A stretch of DNA of 64,000 nucleotides from assembly GCA_965153455.1 (NCBI GenBank), contig OZ234495.1, positions 22,936,875 to 23,000,874 on the forward strand. Reading direction: 5' to 3'. This document shows positions 47,946 to 58,885 of the stretch, in pieces (within the stretch, counting starts at the first letter, position 1; the number at the start of each line of letters is the position of its first letter). The notes under the pieces are model-generated. The model saw only the letters and a list, made by a program, of their open reading frames with translations, did no database searches and was not told where the DNA came from. The position numbers and the translations under genes were made by a program. Source of the DNA: Sphagnum compactum (taxonomy: Eukaryota > Bryophyta > Sphagnopsida > Sphagnales).

Positions 47946-48150
47946 CACCCTGTCTTTGGGCCTGTTTTCACCACCCCCTATCCCCTCTTTGAGTGGGGTC
48001 TGCAAAGTAAGGAAGTTTTATATCATCCAGGTAATTATAGTAGTTGTACATGTAGGAGCAGTGAAAATATATGTAGCAGCAGCAATGGAAGCGCTCATGA
48101 AAAAGGAATGACGGGGTGAAAACCGGATCAAACTCAGTTTGGCACAAAAA
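47946..48150. repeat. Single copy of the 12-kb tandem repeat family
   Basis: This copy shares CACCCCCTATCCCCTCTTT, GGAGCAGTGAAAATATATGT and GCGCTCATGAAAAAGGAA with 12088-12522. It is one unit here, against two in tandem there, and is more diverged. Confidence 0.7.
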
Positions 48151-48967
48151 GTGTGCATCTCTGAGTTTGACACCCAGTTGAAGGCTAATGTACTTGTTTT
48201 ATATTCCTTATTTTCTCCTCACTTATGGCTATTGAAAACATCGAGAATCAGTTATTTTCGAGTTTTCAATTTTAATTTCTCTTTTTGGCGAAATTTCGCC
48301 AACCAAAAAAAAAAAGGCTGCCCGTGCCAGTACAAGATAGCCTGGCGGAAGCTAGAACAGAACGGTAAAAGAAGGCCAAAATGTAACTAGGCCATGACTC
48401 CCCGACTCTTACCGACGATAAGCCTCCCTCTCATCCTATTGGTCAAAGTACATTCCCAGATTCCATTCGTCGACATCCCATTCGAGGATGTAAAGTTTGA
48501 TTCTTTTTACCGCCGTTTGCTTACTCTTCTCTCAGTTTAAATGACCCTGGTACATAACGCAGGTGCACCGAAGTGCGAGAATCACAGCCGTCGGTAGTGC
48601 GTCTGCAACGATCGCCACCGTGGGCTATGGAAAGATGGGAGGTATCGGTGTGGGAAAGAAGGCGGTAGGAGCGTCAAGCGCATGCCCACGGTCAGCAGAC
48701 TGCCCGCGAGACCCGGTCCGCTCCTCTCCGCCGGCGTTTAAGAAGGGGAGCTTTGCGCTCCTCTTCCCCAACACCAATTCCTTCTCTTCTTCGCAAGAAT
48801 CGCAGTTTTTCTCGCAACATTCCAAGTTTCGGGGGACGGATTCAGTCCCTTTGGAGTCTTGTGTGCACATTCCGTCGTTCTCTACTTGTTGCTCTCAACA
48901 CAAGGAGTTGGCGATCTTCTGCTACAAGCTTTGGAAAGAAAGGCAGAGAGAGAAGTGCAGTGCTGCA

Positions 48968-49156
48968 ATGGCGGTCGCCTATGCATCAGCTTACAGTGCA
49001 GTTGGGAAGCAAAGCCGGAGGCCCGCGCCTAGGCGTGGACAGGTGAAGGCGGCTATCGCCGCTTCTTTGTTCCACGCATTGACGTCGATCGTTCACGGAG
49101 CGCGCTCTGCTGCTTTGAGCCATTCGCATTCCAGATGGAGCTTCCGGTCGAGCTGA
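48968..49156 (+). CDS. Small basic RGQVK protein, copy 2
   Basis: This copy encodes 62 residues: MAVAYASAYSAVGKQ, SRRPAPRRGQVKAAIAAS, LFHALTSIVHGARSAAL, SHSHSRWSFRSS. It has no acidic residue. Compared with copy 1 it has one extra residue before RRPAP and a few substitutions (Leu-Phe-His for Trp-Leu-Asn, Ala for Val). The frame stays open upstream to 48563, but that part matches the promoter and leader of the other copies in different frames, so the ATG at 48968 (GCAATGGC) is taken as the start. Function is unknown; the ratio of silent to replacement change against the other copies would test selection. Confidence 0.8.
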   Translation: MAVAYASAYSAVGKQSRRPAPRRGQVKAAIAASLFHALTSIVHGARSAALSHSHSRWSFRSS

Positions 49157-49640
49157 AGCACAAACGGAATCAGGACATGTGATTTATACCGTTAGGGAGA
49201 TGGCAAAGATTTCTATACATTTCCCCGCACCTTCATCTGTTCCGGATACGCTAGCAGCAGCGGACACAGAAAGAAGAAGAAGAAGGTCGAGTTCACTCCT
49301 TGCTTTCAAGAAAACGAGACCAGGATGCTGCTGCTCTGAAAGAAGCTGGTTTGATTTCTGATTCATTCCTTGGGAATTTGTGGGTGCGGAAGATCTCTGA
49401 CCACGATTTGATTTCCAGCTCTCCTGGAAGATCGGAGGAGCGGCGGAGCAAGAGAAAGGTCGGAAGTCGGAACATCTGTGCAGTGATAAAGGCGAGGAAT
49501 TTTTGGGTCTTCTAGTTTCACTTGAGGAAATTTTGGGTGAATTGAAAAACATCCTTCTTGAGTTTGTACTCAACAGCAAAGGCTCTTCAGATGACAACAT
49601 CTGCAGTCTTAAAAATTGTTACACATGATTAGCATTTTCA
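49157..49640 (+). other. Conserved downstream tract, copy 2
   Basis: This tract is homologous to 39942-40460 and, more loosely, to 53954-54300 and 59653-60060. The most constant piece is GAGCAAGAGAAAGGTCGGAA followed by GGAACATCTGTGCAGTGAT and AAGGCGAGG. This is likely 3' untranslated or a shared downstream control region. Confidence 0.5.
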
Positions 49641-49799
49641 ATCAAAAGAGTTGTTGGTACAAATTTGAGCAGTTGGAAATTGTAGAACATGGTTGTTGAT
49701 CATGGCCTAATGTTGATTTTTGTTTCAATGAGAAACTTGTCTTTTTATGGAAGCATGTGTTGAAAAAAGTATTATGGGTTGACCTCAGCTGCATTTGAG

Positions 49800-50255
49800 T
49801 TTCATTAGAATCTGCTCTTTGAAATTGATCTCAATAGAAATTTCATATCAAATGTCAAGAGGAAACATCAAGTTCACAGCATTGATAAGTAGTGATTCTC
49901 AAGAGAAACTTCATATCAAATTTCAACACAAGAACATCAACTTCACAGCATTGATAAGTAATGATTGTCAAGAGAAACTTTATCAAATTTCAAGAGGAAA
50001 GCATCAAATGCACGATTTCAAGAGAAACTTCATATCAAATTTCAAGAGGAAAACGTCTACTTCATAGCATTGATAAGTATTCATTTTGAGGAGAAACTTC
50101 ATATCAAATTTCAAGAACAAAACATCAACTTTCACAGCATTGATAGGTATTGACTTCAAGAGAAACTTTACATCAAATTTCAAAAGGGAAACATCAACTT
50201 CACAGCATTGATAAGTAATGAATTCAAGAGAAACTTGGTGTCATATTTCAAGATG
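49800..50255. repeat. 69-bp tandem array in unit 2
   Basis: The consensus matches the 40745-41150 array. Marks AGCATTGATAAG occur near 49878, 49947, 50066, 50136 and 50204. A rearranged unit lies near 49990-50060. Its presence in both units shows it was duplicated with the segment. Confidence 0.85.
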
Positions 50256-50880
50256 AAAACTTTGACAGAGTTCCTCAACAAATATCCTTCGACACCCCAA
50301 TCCAGAAAGTTGTTTGCTAGAATTTTGGCATGTTCCTAAACAACCTACATGTTTTACAAGTGAATTTGCAAATAGCAAGGTTCAAAAAAATGCAGTCCAT
50401 TAAGGTGCTGGGCATCTTAATGTCTTAAAACCCTGTCACTTAGTACGAGGAGGAGGTTGCAAGGTTGAAATTGCACCCACAATTGTTAGGGTTTGTGCAT
50501 CTTGAGCGACACCTCCAAGTAAAATGAGAGAATTATGTGCAACAAGCTCCAAATTCTTGTCAAAAGTTCTCTCAAATTTTCATGTATTTTGCTTGCAACA
50601 TGTAAGCACTAGCTCTCTAAGACAACTCTTCGAAAACAATTAAAGGCACTGATTTCAACAATCTCATTGGCCAATTTATTTTTCTTTGTACTTAGAGAGA
50701 CCACTATGAGGCTATTACAACATTTAAGTGCCAGTTTAGTTAACTTAACTCTTTAAAATAATTCAAAACTCCCATTCTAAGAATCTCATTGGCCATATAG
50801 GCTTCTTTTTTTTCACAAGCCTATTCCACAAACCCAGTAAGTATATTTCTGTATAATTTTTCCACTACTAGTACAACCCT

Positions 50881-50896
50881 TGTCTGTATACAGACA
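50881..50896. repeat. Perfect 16-bp palindrome, unit 2
   Basis: This is identical to the unit 1 palindrome, with the same ACCCT/GGGT flanks, and is followed by the same CATGGGGTGGGAGATTGG block. Confidence 0.8.
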
Positions 50897-51969
50897 GGGT
50901 TCAAAAAACACAAGAAGTCATGGGGTGGGAGATTGGTAGTGGGTCATACACATGACAGGACTAAACAACCCACTAATTCATGGGGTGGGGGATTGGTAGT
51001 TGTACATGAGCACCACAGCTTGCAACCTAACACAAAAGGTTCAACTTCCTTTGTTTGTTCTGCAATACACAGATATGAGTTCAAATCATTTCAAGCTTCC
51101 AAAACATGATTGAACCAGCTAGACAGAAATTGCACACCAACACCAAATCACTAACATTTGGATAATCTCTTTTCTACCATATTCAATTTTATTTTTTTTG
51201 TCTTTTGTGGTCTTTTGTGGTTTGCTTATATACAAGTCTGTAAAGAGCCAGTTCTTTATTTACTTTAAACCACAGTTCTCAACAATTTGAGAACCCATTT
51301 TGATACATAATGGCAGTTGTCAAAGACTTGATGAAGCGATCAAATACCCTTTTGTATAAAACCATTGGTTCTTTGAGGGTTGTTGAAAAAGCTGGAACAG
51401 GAGGAGTCAGGAGCTTCTTTGATTCTGAAAAGCTTCAAAAAAGCTGAAACTGGAGGATATCAAAAAAGTATTATTTTAAGGAAAAAAAACACTAAAAATC
51501 ACCAGAAATTCTTGCAAATGCTGTGCCTAAAAGGCATGAAAGAAACCTCTTTCTTCTGCCATTGCAGGCCAAAGAATCCACATGATGTGTGCTCCATTCC
51601 TCCACCCAATATGTTTAATGTTTTCCACTCTGGGTCCAGCTTTTAGTAGTACCAAAACATATTCTCACTCCAAAAGACAAATTATTCATCATCCCCCAAA
51701 AGTTGAATTAAAAAGATGTGAGTCCCAGTTATTTCAGTTATCATCCAAATCCATCTTCATGCCACTAGGAAAGTATAAAAACTCTGTTATACACTTATCA
51801 CCACATATCACTACTTTTGAGTGATTAGAGAGATTCAAGCTTACAAGAGTGCAAATCATCATTTTTTACTTATTGGTCTTTGCTACTAGAAATTTGGTAG
51901 TTAGCAAATTTACAAATAGAATTTTGGTCCTTAAATCTTTTCTTGCAATTTCACAATCTTCTTTGTCGG

Positions 51970-52251
51970 CCTTGCCTACCAAGGCCCTTGATGTTGTGTT
52001 ATTCATTATATAGTATAGTAGCTTAAGGGATTTGGCCGCCCCTAGGTAATAGGTCTATTTTTATATGAGGATTTTTGAAAGATGATATTTCGGCTTGTTT
52101 CGAAACTTGAGATTAGTTATAATAGAGTTATAATACCTTTCTTTCAGAGGATTTTTTGAAAATTAATTTATTTTTGCATGGTGAAATTTATTTGAGTTTT
52201 GGTAATTGTTCTTTTGCCTTAAGATACTTGTTAATGTAAATGGCAAGGCCA
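51970..52251. mobile_element. Possible small insert in unit 3
   Basis: GGCCTTGCC at the left and GGCAAGGCC at the right form 9-bp inverted ends around ~280 bp that are missing at the matching point of unit 2 (near 47240). No target duplication is clear. Confidence 0.4.
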
Positions 52252-52299
52252 CACAGTGTGACACACCCCTTGTTAATCTTTCTTTTGTAGTGTATATTC

Positions 52300-53340
52300 T
52301 TTCCTGGTAAAAATAAAGTTTGGCAGGTTTATTTTTGGGGGTAACTCCAAACGATGAACCTTCTTCATTCATCCCCAAAGCATCCAATCACAAGTTTTAG
52401 TAGGGTTCAGTCATCCAGAGGAACCTTTTTTTGTACCATGTGGGAAAACCCTAGGGTCTCTTTATGATACGCTAGTTATAGGCTTTCCACAAAACGTGCG
52501 TCAATGCCACGCAGTAGCTACCAATGCTACTCTAAATGAGACAAAGTAGGTACCTATTATAGAGTACCTACTCCTAGACTTTATGCCAACTGGTCATACG
52601 TTCTAATAATCACACATACCTACGCTCCAAGTCACTGCCAGAAGCCGTCGATTCCCATTCTATCCAATCCGAGCCGTTGAACGGACGAAGACCAGGTCAC
52701 AACTATTTCAAGAAAATTAGACGGACCTTGACAGAGGACAAACACATGTGCAAATTTTTTTGTTCCAGCCCGTGATTTTTTTTGGAATCTTTGTTAGTAG
52801 CCAAAGTGGCCATCATCCATAGGAAAATGAAAAAAAAAAAGTGGCGATCATCCCTAGGAAGGTATAGCCAAATAATCTGGCTATAAAATATGGAAAATTT
52901 TGATCATCCTTCTATATTCTTGGATCCAAGCTGAAAACCACGTGCAGAATTTTGGCGATTTTTTTTTCTTTTTTCCTCACTTCTGGCGATTGAAAGCCTC
53001 CCTAATTACTTTATTTTCGAATTTTCAGTTTCTTTTTGTTGAAATTTCGCCAAAGTAGAAAAAGGCTGCCCGTGTCAGTTTCAGCTTGGCTGAAAATAAT
53101 AGCCTGGCAGAAACTACCACCGAACAGTAAAAAGAAGGACAAAAAGTAACTAGAGCGTGACTCCCGCAACTCTTACCGACGATAAGCCTCCCTCTCATCT
53201 TATTGGTGGAGGTACATTCCGAGATTCCTTTTTTCGACATCCGATTGGCGGATGATTTTAATTTTTTATTCACCGCCTTTTGCGCTTACTGTTATCTCGG
53301 TTGAAACAACCCCGGTACTTAACTCAGGTTGACCGAAATG
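52300..53340 (+). promoter_or_regulatory. Promoter region of small-protein copy 3
   Basis: The distal block 52300-52770 is nearly collinear with unit 2 (TTTTTTTGTACCATGTGGGA, CACTGCCAGAAGCCGTCGAT, AGACCAGGTCACAACTATTT). The proximal part (53155-53260) has CTTACCGACGATAAGCCTCC and two inverted CCAAT boxes (53202 and 53244). The core CATAAGAAGGGGAGC lies near 53501, with a pyrimidine-rich stretch 20 bp further on. An AGCCAAA repeat (52790-52925) lies between. Confidence 0.55.
52790..52925 (+). repeat. AGCCAAA-family repeat in unit 3
   Basis: AGCCAAAGTGGCCATCATCC, a second GTGGCGATCATCC and CATCCTTCTATATTCTTGG are present. It occupies the same place as the unit 2 copy, so the insertion predates the unit 2/unit 3 duplication. 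Confidence 0.6.
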
Positions 53341-53761
53341 AAAGAATCTCAGCCGTCGGTAGTGCGTCTGCAACGATCGTAACCGTGGGCTGTGGAAAGA
53401 TGGGACTATCGGTATGGGAAAGAAGGCGGTAGGAGCTTCAAGCCAGGCCCAGGGTCTGCAGACTGCCCGCGAGACCCGCCCCGCTCTTCTCCGCCGGCGT
53501 CATAAGAAGGGGAGCTTTGCGCTCTTCTTCCTCAGCACCAATTCCTCTCCTCTTCTTCGCAAAGGTTGGACTCTCTCTCGCAAAATTCTGAGTTTTGGGC
53601 GACGGATTCCGTCCTTGGAGTCTTGTTGTTTTGTTTTCTTGTACATTCTGTGTTCTACATACTTCTTGGTATCGACAGAAGGAGTTGGCGATCACTGGTG
53701 GTGGCTCGTCTTCTGCTACAAGATTTAGAAAGAAAGGCACAGAGAGAAGTGCACTGCAGCA

Positions 53762-53953
53762 ATGGCGGTCGCCTATGCATCAGCTTATCGTGCAGCCGGT
53801 GGGAAGCAGAACCGGAGGCCTGCGCCTAAGCGCGGCCAGGTGAAGGCGGCCATTGCTGCCTCTTGGTTGCACGCTCTGGCGTCAGTCGTTCATGGAGCGC
53901 GCTCTGTGGCCTTGAGCCGCTCGCATTCCAGATGGAGTTTCCGTTCCAGCTGA
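53762..53953 (+). CDS. Small basic RGQVK protein, copy 3
   Basis: This copy encodes 63 residues: MAVAYASAYRAAGGKQ, NRRPAPKRGQVKAAIAAS, WLHALASVVHGARSVAL, SRSHSRWSFRSS. Again there is no Asp or Glu. One additional Gly lies in the N-terminal part, and Lys replaces Arg before RGQVK. The start context is GCAGCAATGGC. The C-terminal 45 residues differ from copy 1 at only a few places, while the N-terminal 20 vary in length, so the functional part is probably RGQVK onward. Unknown function. Confidence 0.8.
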   Translation: MAVAYASAYRAAGGKQNRRPAPKRGQVKAAIAASWLHALASVVHGARSVALSRSHSRWSFRSS

Positions 53954-54320
53954 AGCACAAATGATGGAAGGTTTTGATTTCTACTGTAATGCAGTCGATG
54001 CAAAGATTTCTAATCATTTCCGGAGCTTCATCTGTTCCATATACAACAGTAACAGGAGCTGCTGACAAGGAAGAAGAAGAAGAAGAAAATAGGGTTTCTT
54101 TAAGAAGGCCGCGAGACATGCAGGATGCTGATCTGAAGAAGCCGGGTTGATGTCGGGCAATTGCTTAAGAGAGCTGGAGCTGCCGAGCAAGAGAAAGATC
54201 GGAAACATCTGTCCAGTGATGGAGGCGAGCTGGAGCGGGCCTTGCGGAGGAAGGAGATGTGAAAAAGAAGCGCCGGCGTCGCCATAGTTTCATCAAATTC
54301 CTGATTTCTTCATGAAACTA
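53954..54320 (+). other. Conserved downstream tract, copy 3
   Basis: A GAAGAAGAAGAAGAA run, CAGGATGCTG, GAGCAAGAGAAAGATCGGAA and CATCTGTCCAGTGATGGAGG keep the order seen in copies 1 and 2. It shares GTTTCATCAAATTCCTGA with copy 4 (TTCACTAAATTCCTGA), suggesting a common 3' region. Confidence 0.45.
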
Positions 54321-54844
54321 ATGATTGCCCTGTTTCTTGTACTAAATCTCAGAGTACAAAAACTGCAGAACATTGCTCACTGATATCTTTCTAGCAAGTT
54401 AGAAAGAGATTTCTGGAACTTTTTTGACATCGTTCCAAGGAGATCTAGGAGACTAGAGAGAGCTAACGCTTCTCGAAGCTCTTTAGGGTTTGCAAATTGT
54501 ATCCGAAGCTTTAACAACGACAATTTTGTCCTCAATTGTGAAATTCTGTCTCGCCCAAATTCTGTGTCATTTTGGTCGCAAAGGTCCTCAGTACTCAACT
54601 TGCTTTGAAATCGGTTCCAAACTAATCAGTCATGTTGTTGTGGATGATGGTACTGAGGATGGCAGGTGCCTCCTTGTTCTCAGCGCAACCAACATATCCC
54701 CACAGGAGTTTAGATGACTGACAAGCTTCCCATTTAGATTGTAATGCTGTTTGGAAATCTTCAATCAATAGGGTAAGCATGCTCGTCGTCATACACAGCT
54801 CAGTGATCAAATCTTTGAATATCTTCCTTGCATTTCTTGTTGGT

Positions 54845-55250
54845 TTTGAATGATCAAAATGCTTATGGGTGTGCCAAGTTGAGCTCTACATAACTTCTTT
54901 GAACTTCATAGACAAAGGAGCAATGAGGAAGTCCCATAATGTGGATTTTTTCAGGAAAATAACCCCTACTTCCAAACCCCGTCTCTTTTTCATTTCTTGT
55001 TCATTTGAGCAATCTAAACAACTATGGGTGCACCAAGAGGAGCTCTACATAACAAACTCTTGAGGCCAGGGAGCAATGAAAAAGAACCATGCGAAAGATT
55101 AGCATGTCCAAACACTGACCCCTCGCTTCTTTAACCCATATCTTCCTCATTTTTCATCCATTTTGAACAATTTAAACAGCTATGGGCGCTCCAAGCAAAG
55201 CTCTACATAAACTTTTGGAACTCCAGAGATAAAGGAGCAATGTCTTAGGA
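54845..55250. repeat. 158-bp triplication in unit 3
   Basis: Three diverged units have TATGGG(T/C)G at about 54864, 55023 and 55181, each followed by AGCTCTACATAA and, 25-30 bp later, GGAGCAATG. The period is 158-159 bp. It has not been seen in the other tandem units. Confidence 0.75.
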
Positions 55251-57059
55251 TTTTAAGCTCTCAAGAAGCTTCAGTGTTTGATCATTGGCCTGCTTGCCCT
55301 ATGGAAAACACCGGCAGTAAATATTTCTAGTGTATCTAGAGGGCATGTTATCAAGAAGAATGTTTGCTCTGCAAAAGGGCCAGGCATTTTTTTCTTGAAA
55401 TGGCCCTGCCTCATCATGGAAAAAATGAAAAAAATAATTTGTTGCTGATGCAAAGTAACACCCGCGAAGTCCATGCCCCAAACAAATGCCCACCCTTCCT
55501 CAAGTTGGTGCTTATTTTTGGAACGCCCTTCTCCTCAAGCTGTAAAACCCTGCTCATATCAATGTCTACAAACCAAGATTGCCATCACATGCAGAGAAGT
55601 TTTCCTAGATTAATTAATCATTCAGATGCCTGGATAGGTATATGGTGATGGGGATCAAGATCAATTCTAATCTTTTGGATGGTTGATGCATGGTCTAAAA
55701 CTAACTTGCTTCAATGAGAAATCAGTCTTTGTCTTGAACCATGCGGTCAAGTGTAGGGTAAAGCCCAGCTCAGAACCTTACCAAAATGTGGGGCCAGACT
55801 CATGGGGCCCTCCATTTTGGGAATATCCCTCACTGCTGGGCCTTACCTACATGGGCCTTATCCATGGCAAAGAATGAGGTGAACCTTATCATAAACACAA
55901 GGTGCCCTCCAAATTCACTAGAACATTTCTCCCAGTGCTTTATGAGATCAAGGGGTTCGTGACCACTGGAGCAAGCAAAAGGCTTCATTAGAATCTGCAC
56001 TCCAGAAGTCAATTTCAATAGAAACTTCCTTGCTTGCTTACCCAGCAACACCTTGGTAAGATCCTCAGCAACACCTTGGTAAGATCCTCAGCAACACCTT
56101 AGTAAGTTCCTCAACAACAATCCTACCCTCCCCAGTCCCTTATGTTGTTGATGTTGCTTGCAACATGAATTTTGGCATGTTCATAAACAAGCTGCATATA
56201 TATATATAAGAGTTGACACTTTGCAGATAGCCAGGTTTAAAACAATCTCAAATCCATTAAGGTGCTTACCAGCTTGACCTCTCCACCTAAAAGAAAGGGT
56301 CCCACTAATTCATGGAGTGGGAGATTGGTAGTGGGTCCTCCTTAACACAGCTTGCAACAAATTGTTCAATTCAAGGGTCCAATAATTCATGGGGTGGGTG
56401 ATTGGTACGCTAGTGGGTTATCCTTTCACAGCTGCAACCTAAAGCAAAAGGTTCAATTTTCTTTGTTTGTTTTACAAGAGTTAGCTATGAGATTCAACTT
56501 TTCAAGTTGTTTGACAAACAAGTCAGAAATTGAGTGCCATCACAGAATAATTAACATGTACCTAATTTTCTCTTCTCCTTTTTTGACATCCTTTCGCTTC
56601 TATGTCCCAGCATCCATTTGCCAATGATCAGCAGGTCACGACTACTATACGTGGCTTGGGGATCAAGCTTTCAAATCCACAAAGCCCAATTCTTGATCTT
56701 GAACAAAAAAACACACCCGAATGCATGAACTGTCCAAGACACAGATAATCAGCAATGCCTATCTGTGAGAGAAGAAAACTCTTAATTTCAAGTGCCAGGC
56801 TTTTCCCAAAATTCTTGCCAGCTGTTGAAAAGCATGATGATTGACATCTCTCTCCTCGTGTTGCAGCTCCAGCCAAAAGAATTGCATGTTTTGTGCTTCA
56901 GTACGTACCTGACCTCATGCAGTCGTCCACCTAACACTACCTTCCTTTGTGCAGGTCCTCTGGAAGCATCCAGTGGATGTACATAAGAATTCCTGTGCCA
57001 CATTTTGGGTGATTTCATTGCGGATGCTATGACGTGATAGAAAGATCATCTGAGGGAGG

Positions 57060-57970
57060 GCAGGTAAACAGCTGAAAAAACAGCCTTTAAAAAAAGGGGA
57101 AAATTTTAACTAGAAAATTAAAATTATAGCATGCCAAAATGTGATTTTTATGGTTACACAAATATCAAAAATACAATAATAATCATATTGAACCTGTTGT
57201 TTATGTCATTTTTTATAATCATTTATATTAAAATGATATAAACGATTAAATTTTTTTCAATTGTGTAGTTGTATGAGTGTAATCATGAAAGTCATGTTTT
57301 GATAAAATATTTAAAAAAATTTTAAAAAAATTGACTCTTACATATTTAGTGTATTTTATTTTGTTTTCTAATTTTTTGATGTAGCATGATGCATCATCAC
57401 CCAGCATCTTGACAAAGATTTAAGCATTACCTGGTGACAGGTTCTAGAGAACTGGCCAAACATTAGAAAATTGGCGAAAAAATTGGTCCCCAAAGTTCAA
57501 ACTAAAAACTCAGTTTGAATTGTGATTGAAATTTTCCCCCAAAAAAATTTCCTTGGAAACTTGGCCAAAATTTCTAGGAAAAAAAGGATTTTTTTGCAAC
57601 AGAATATTTATGTTATGCTTTTTTTGCCACAGGGGTTGCTAAAAAAAATCACCACTGAAAAAACACATTAGGACTCCCTCCTATTTGGTCCTTTATTCAC
57701 CTCTTATCAATAAAGTGGAATTTGCAGATGAGGAATAATATTGAGACCACCTCTTAGAGGGAATTTGGCATTAGTGAAAAGACATGGTAAATTAACAAAA
57801 GTAATGTGATTTTTAGGAAAACATCTGAGATGTAGTTTCTTCAATCCCATTTACCAAACACAATCCCCCAAAAATACAAAAAAATAATATTATTATTATT
57901 TTAAAAATAGACTCTTAGGCTTTATGAAAAATCACAGCTTTTAAGAGTCCCAAACAAACATGCTTTTTTT
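57060..57970. other. AT-rich spacer between units 3 and 4
   Basis: Homopolymer-rich DNA without gene or recognisable element. TTGGCCAAAATTT- and GGCGAAAAAATTGG-like words recur but form no clear repeat. Confidence 0.45.
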
Positions 57971-58059
57971 TTCATTCAAAAAAAAAAGATATTCATCATG
58001 CCTGAAACGAAGAATTTTTAAAAAGTACAAGTTCCGCTCATTTATCATCCGGAGCTGTC

Positions 58060-58885
58060 TTTGTACCACGCGAGCAATAGCGTCCATTATAGCCTTATCA
58101 CCACGTGAGGTAATGATCAATGACTAGTAACCTATTACCTATTTATTAGTAAGTGGAATCTAGTAGGTACTAGGTACCTACACTAGGTACCTCTAGGGTC
58201 ATGCAAACCGGTCATAACTTCTAAGAGCACATGACAGAGGCTTTCGGTCCAAGGTTACCGTCAGCACCGTCGATTTCGAATTCTCGAACCTGAGGCGTTG
58301 ATCTGGAAGAGACCAAGTCATGACTATTTGGACGAAAAGTTTTTCTGACTGAGAGAGGATTTGACTGCACGTGCTTCCTTTTCTTTTTTTTTCCCCTCGG
58401 CCCGTGACCGTTTGGGTTATTCTAAAAGACAGCCTTGGAAAGAAAGAGTAACAGACGACTAACAAATTAGGGAATTTATTTTTTTACTGTTGCATTCATT
58501 CCCCATTTTTTACCTCAGATATGCTGCTAATCCTATTGGCTAAAAGTAAGGGCTGGAATCCATTTGCCAACGTTCATTGGTGGTAGAAAATTACGAGCCA
58601 GTAAAATCACACCATGTCATCAAGAACAAAGAAACGAATCTTCGTTTGCCTCTGCCTCTTTATCTCAGATGGTAAAAACGAGGATTGCGGAAGTGAAAGA
58701 ATCAGAACCGTCGGGAGAATTTGTGGGAATATCGTGACCGTGGACGTGGAAAGATGGTTGTTATCAGTATGGGAAAGAAGGGGTTGTATGTAAAAGCTTC
58801 GGGCGCACGGCAAGTTTGTCTACTCTGCCCGTTAGACCCGGGCAGTGGCTCGCACTTCTTCGCCGACGCTATGAATAGGGGACAG
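58060..58885 (+). promoter_or_regulatory. Promoter region of small-protein copy 4
   Basis: Distal blocks: TCTTTGTACCACGCGAG, ACTAGGTACCTACACTAGG, TTTCGGTCCAAGGTTACCGT, ACCGTCGATTTCGAATTC and GAGACCAAGTCATGACTATT. Inverted CCAAT boxes lie at 58535 and 58576. The core is CTATGAATAGGGGACAGAGC near 58869, followed by CTTCGCGCTCTTCTCCCTC. The set and order match copies 1-3, with more substitutions. Confidence 0.5.

Larger units (their letters stand above)
47240..48545 (+). promoter_or_regulatory. Promoter region of small-protein copy 2
   Basis: The distal part (47240-47760) is closely similar to 52300-52770 of unit 3. It contains TTTTTGTACCATGTGGGAAA, ACCCTAGGGTCT, GTAGGTACCTAC, CACTGCCAGAGGCCGTCGAT and AGACCAGGTCACAACTATTT. 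The proximal part (48410-48545) has TTACCGACGATAAGCCTCCC and an inverted CCAAT box at 48438. Core element GTTTAAGAAGGGGAGC is near 48737. Between the two parts lie two dispersed repeats absent from copy 1. Confidence 0.55.
46735..51639 (+). repeat. Tandem segment unit 2
   Basis: This unit begins with a block (46745-46920, CATTTATCATCCAAAT, TTTTGAGTGATTAGAG) also found at 51650-51850 in unit 3 and partly at 57975-58080 in unit 4. It contains the small-protein gene at 48968, a 69-bp array, the palindrome and the GGGGTGGGAGATTGGTAGT blocks in the same order as unit 1. Two dispersed repeats (47780-47935 and 47946-48150) lie inside its upstream region. Confidence 0.8.
51640..57050 (+). repeat. Tandem segment unit 3
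   Basis: The unit opens with the same block as unit 2 (51650-51960). A ~280-bp stretch absent from unit 2 lies at about 51970-52251. It then carries the promoter, small gene at 53762, downstream tract, a 158-bp triplication, TTCATGGGGTGGGTGATTGG-type blocks (56300-56410), GATCAAGCTTTCAAATCC (56663) and a GCAGGTCCTCTGGAAGCATC block near 56950 that matches 42175-42195. The 69-bp array is reduced to a short remnant near 55990-56030. Confidence 0.75.

Noticed and set aside
48563-48967. N-terminal extension of small-protein copy 2 in the same frame
   Set aside because: Protein similarity between copies begins exactly at the MAVAYAS Met. The upstream part aligns as promoter and leader DNA with indels that break the frame in the other copies.
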